Source: an uncultured Micrococcales bacterium
GTDB taxonomy: Bacteria; Actinomycetota; Actinomycetes; S36-B12; UBA10799
Assembly (NCBI GenBank): GCA_937952095.1
Contig: CALFYG010000158.1
Span: 1 to 7,313, forward strand
DNA length: 7,313 bases
Direction: 5' to 3'
Shown: positions 6,260 to 7,313 of the stretch, piece by piece
Layout: each line of letters begins with the position of its first letter
Position numbering within the stretch: the stretch's first letter is position 1
Translations under genes and position numbers: made by a program
Notes under the pieces: model-generated
Seen by the model: only the letters and a program-made list of their open reading frames with translations
Databases searched by the model: none
What the model was told of the DNA's origin: nothing

Positions 6260-7313
6260 GCAGGGTTTGGGGCCCCGCACCGGCAGCCCCCCGAGCGTTT
6301 CCAGTTCGCCGGCGATCGCCTGTCCGGCAGCCCATCCTGAGGCCTGCACGTCGCCGTAGGTGAGGACACGTTGCCTCGCAGGGGCGCGCAATGCTCCGTA
6401 CGGCGAACTTGTGGCGACCCAGACATCAGCCGCGCCCGGCGAACCGGCGGAGACCACGACCCGGGTCGGCCCCGACCCGACGCCGGCTGCACGCAACCCC
6501 TGCCGCACGCCCTCGGCGGCGGGTCCACTGCCCACCACCGTGGCGCCCCGGGCCACGAGATTCCGGCAGGCCCCGAGCACCGTGATGCCCGCGGCAGCAG
6601 TCCGCCTCGCGGTGTTACGCGATTGCTTCTTGTTCGGTGCACTCGGGTACTTCAGACCGGTGGAGAGCAACCCGAGCCGGTCCTTGGCCGCAAGCACATG
6701 CACGACCGCGTCGCGCACCCTCGTCTTCGACAGTCCCGGGCTGTTGCGCACCTGGGCCACCGCAGTCGCTGGATCGTTGGGCATGAGCAGGACATCGATC
6801 CCGGCGGCGATCACGTCCCGGTACAGGTTGGGGCGACTGGCGACCGCCCCCATCCCCAAGGAGTCGGTGACCACGAGGCCGTCGAACCCCATGTCGTCAC
6901 GCAGGATTCCGGTGACGATCTCTTTGGAGACGGTGGCCGGCCGATCATCGACCGCTGGCACCGTCACGTGCGCCACCATGATCGCCGGCACCCCGGCATC
7001 GATCGCGTCCTGGAACGGCGGGAGGTCGATCCGATTCATCTTCGCGCGGGAGTGGGTGACCTTCGCCAATCCGAGGTGACTGTCGGTAGCAGTGTCTCCG
7101 TGCCCGGGGAAGTGTTTGGCGGTGGACAGCACATTCGACGTCTCGAACCCTGCCACCTGACCCGTCACGGCATCACCGACAACTCCCGGGAAAGCTCCCG
7201 GGGACCGGATGCCGATGACAGGATTGCTCGGCCGCACGTTGACGTCGGCCACGGGTGCGAAGTCGATGTTGACCCCTCCGGCGGCCAGCCACCGCCCGGT
7301 CAGGTCCGCGATC
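6245..7313 (-). CDS. GH3 beta-N-acetylhexosaminidase (NagZ-type), 5' end cut by window edge
   Basis: Glycoside hydrolase of family 3, predicted to remove beta-1,4-linked N-acetylglucosamine from peptidoglycan fragments in cell-wall recycling. The window holds the last 355 residues; the frame is open to the right edge, so start and any signal peptide or lipobox are not visible. The conserved DFAPVADVN segment spans 7262-7236, followed by KHFPGHGDT and the NagZ-specific DSH dyad (Asp at 7082-7084, His at 7076-7078), which serves as general acid/base. The nucleophile Asp is in VVTDSLGMGA (6863-6865). After the barrel, a basic linker (KKQSRNTARR) leads to a short second domain (about 110 residues) with SSPYGAL and GGLPVRG, resembling a reduced GH3 C-terminal domain; many NagZ enzymes lack it. 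GH3 enzymes with this dyad can also be phosphorylases, so hydrolase activity is inferred. Runs convergently to ceoC; no functional link is evident. Confidence 0.9.
   Translation of the reverse strand, partial: IADLTGRWLAAGGVNIDFAPVADVNVRPSNPVIGIRSPGAFPGVVGDAVTGQVAGFETSNVLSTAKHFPGHGDTATDSHLGLAKVTHSRAKMNRIDLPPFQDAIDAGVPAIMVAHVTVPAVDDRPATVSKEIVTGILRDDMGFDGLVVTDSLGMGAVASRPNLYRDVIAAGIDVLLMPNDPATAVAQVRNSPGLSKTRVRDAVVHVLAAKDRLGLLSTGLKYPSAPNKKQSRNTARRTAAAGITVLGACRNLVARGATVVGSGPAAEGVRQGLRAAGVGSGPTRVVVSAGSPGAADVWVATSSPYGALRAPARQRVLTYGDVQASGWAAGQAIAGELETLGGLPVRGPKPCARIR

Noticed and set aside
6229..7079. Small open frames in other frames within the glycosidase region (6229-6642 minus, 6360-7079 plus)
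   Set aside because: They overlap the GH3 gene, whose catalytic motifs are clear; these are shadow frames.

Overview
The window is about 65% G+C. Its gene content, GTG starts and leaderless promoter signatures point to a member of the Actinomycetota. The order RNA methyltransferase – permease – (divergent) TrkA – TrkA matches what I recall as Rv2689c–Rv2690c–ceoB–ceoC in Mycobacterium tuberculosis. The window is not mycobacterial in its flanks, because an aconitase gene and a GH3 glycosidase gene border the block. I see no mobile elements, tRNA/rRNA genes or CRISPR arrays. Base composition and codon use look uniform, so this appears to be ordinary chromosomal core with an interesting potassium module.

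Layout. Positions 1-1635 (minus) hold the first 545 codons of aconitase, whose C-terminal part lies beyond the left edge. Positions 1678-2838 (minus) encode a [4Fe-4S] TrmA/RlmD-type RNA uracil-5-methyltransferase. Positions 2842-4821 (minus) encode a 12-helix APC-superfamily transporter with a cytoplasmic C-terminal domain; its pore residues match the KimA potassium importer. Positions 4822-4876 form a compact divergent promoter. Positions 4877-5542 and 5539-6192 (plus) encode two half-size TrkA proteins (CeoB, CeoC) with a 4-bp overlap. Positions 6193-6244 are a short convergent gap. Positions 6245-7313 (minus) hold the C-terminal 355 residues of a GH3 beta-N-acetylhexosaminidase (NagZ type), whose start is beyond the right edge.

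How the genes fit together. The minus-strand genes (transporter, methyltransferase, aconitase) are spaced tightly enough (3 bp, then 42 bp) to be read as one operon, possibly with an extra promoter ahead of aconitase. The two RCK proteins are read from the other side of the same 55-bp promoter region. The main biological proposal is that transporter and RCK pair form one K+ uptake system: a KimA-like pore controlled by split TrkA subunits, with no TrkH/TrkG partner in the window. The transporter is usually labelled an amino-acid permease. Both divergent start codons lie 6-7 nt downstream of a TANNNT -10 element, which suggests leaderless mRNAs on both sides. The gene families are known; the novelty lies in the functional reassignment and the promoter architecture, and both are testable.
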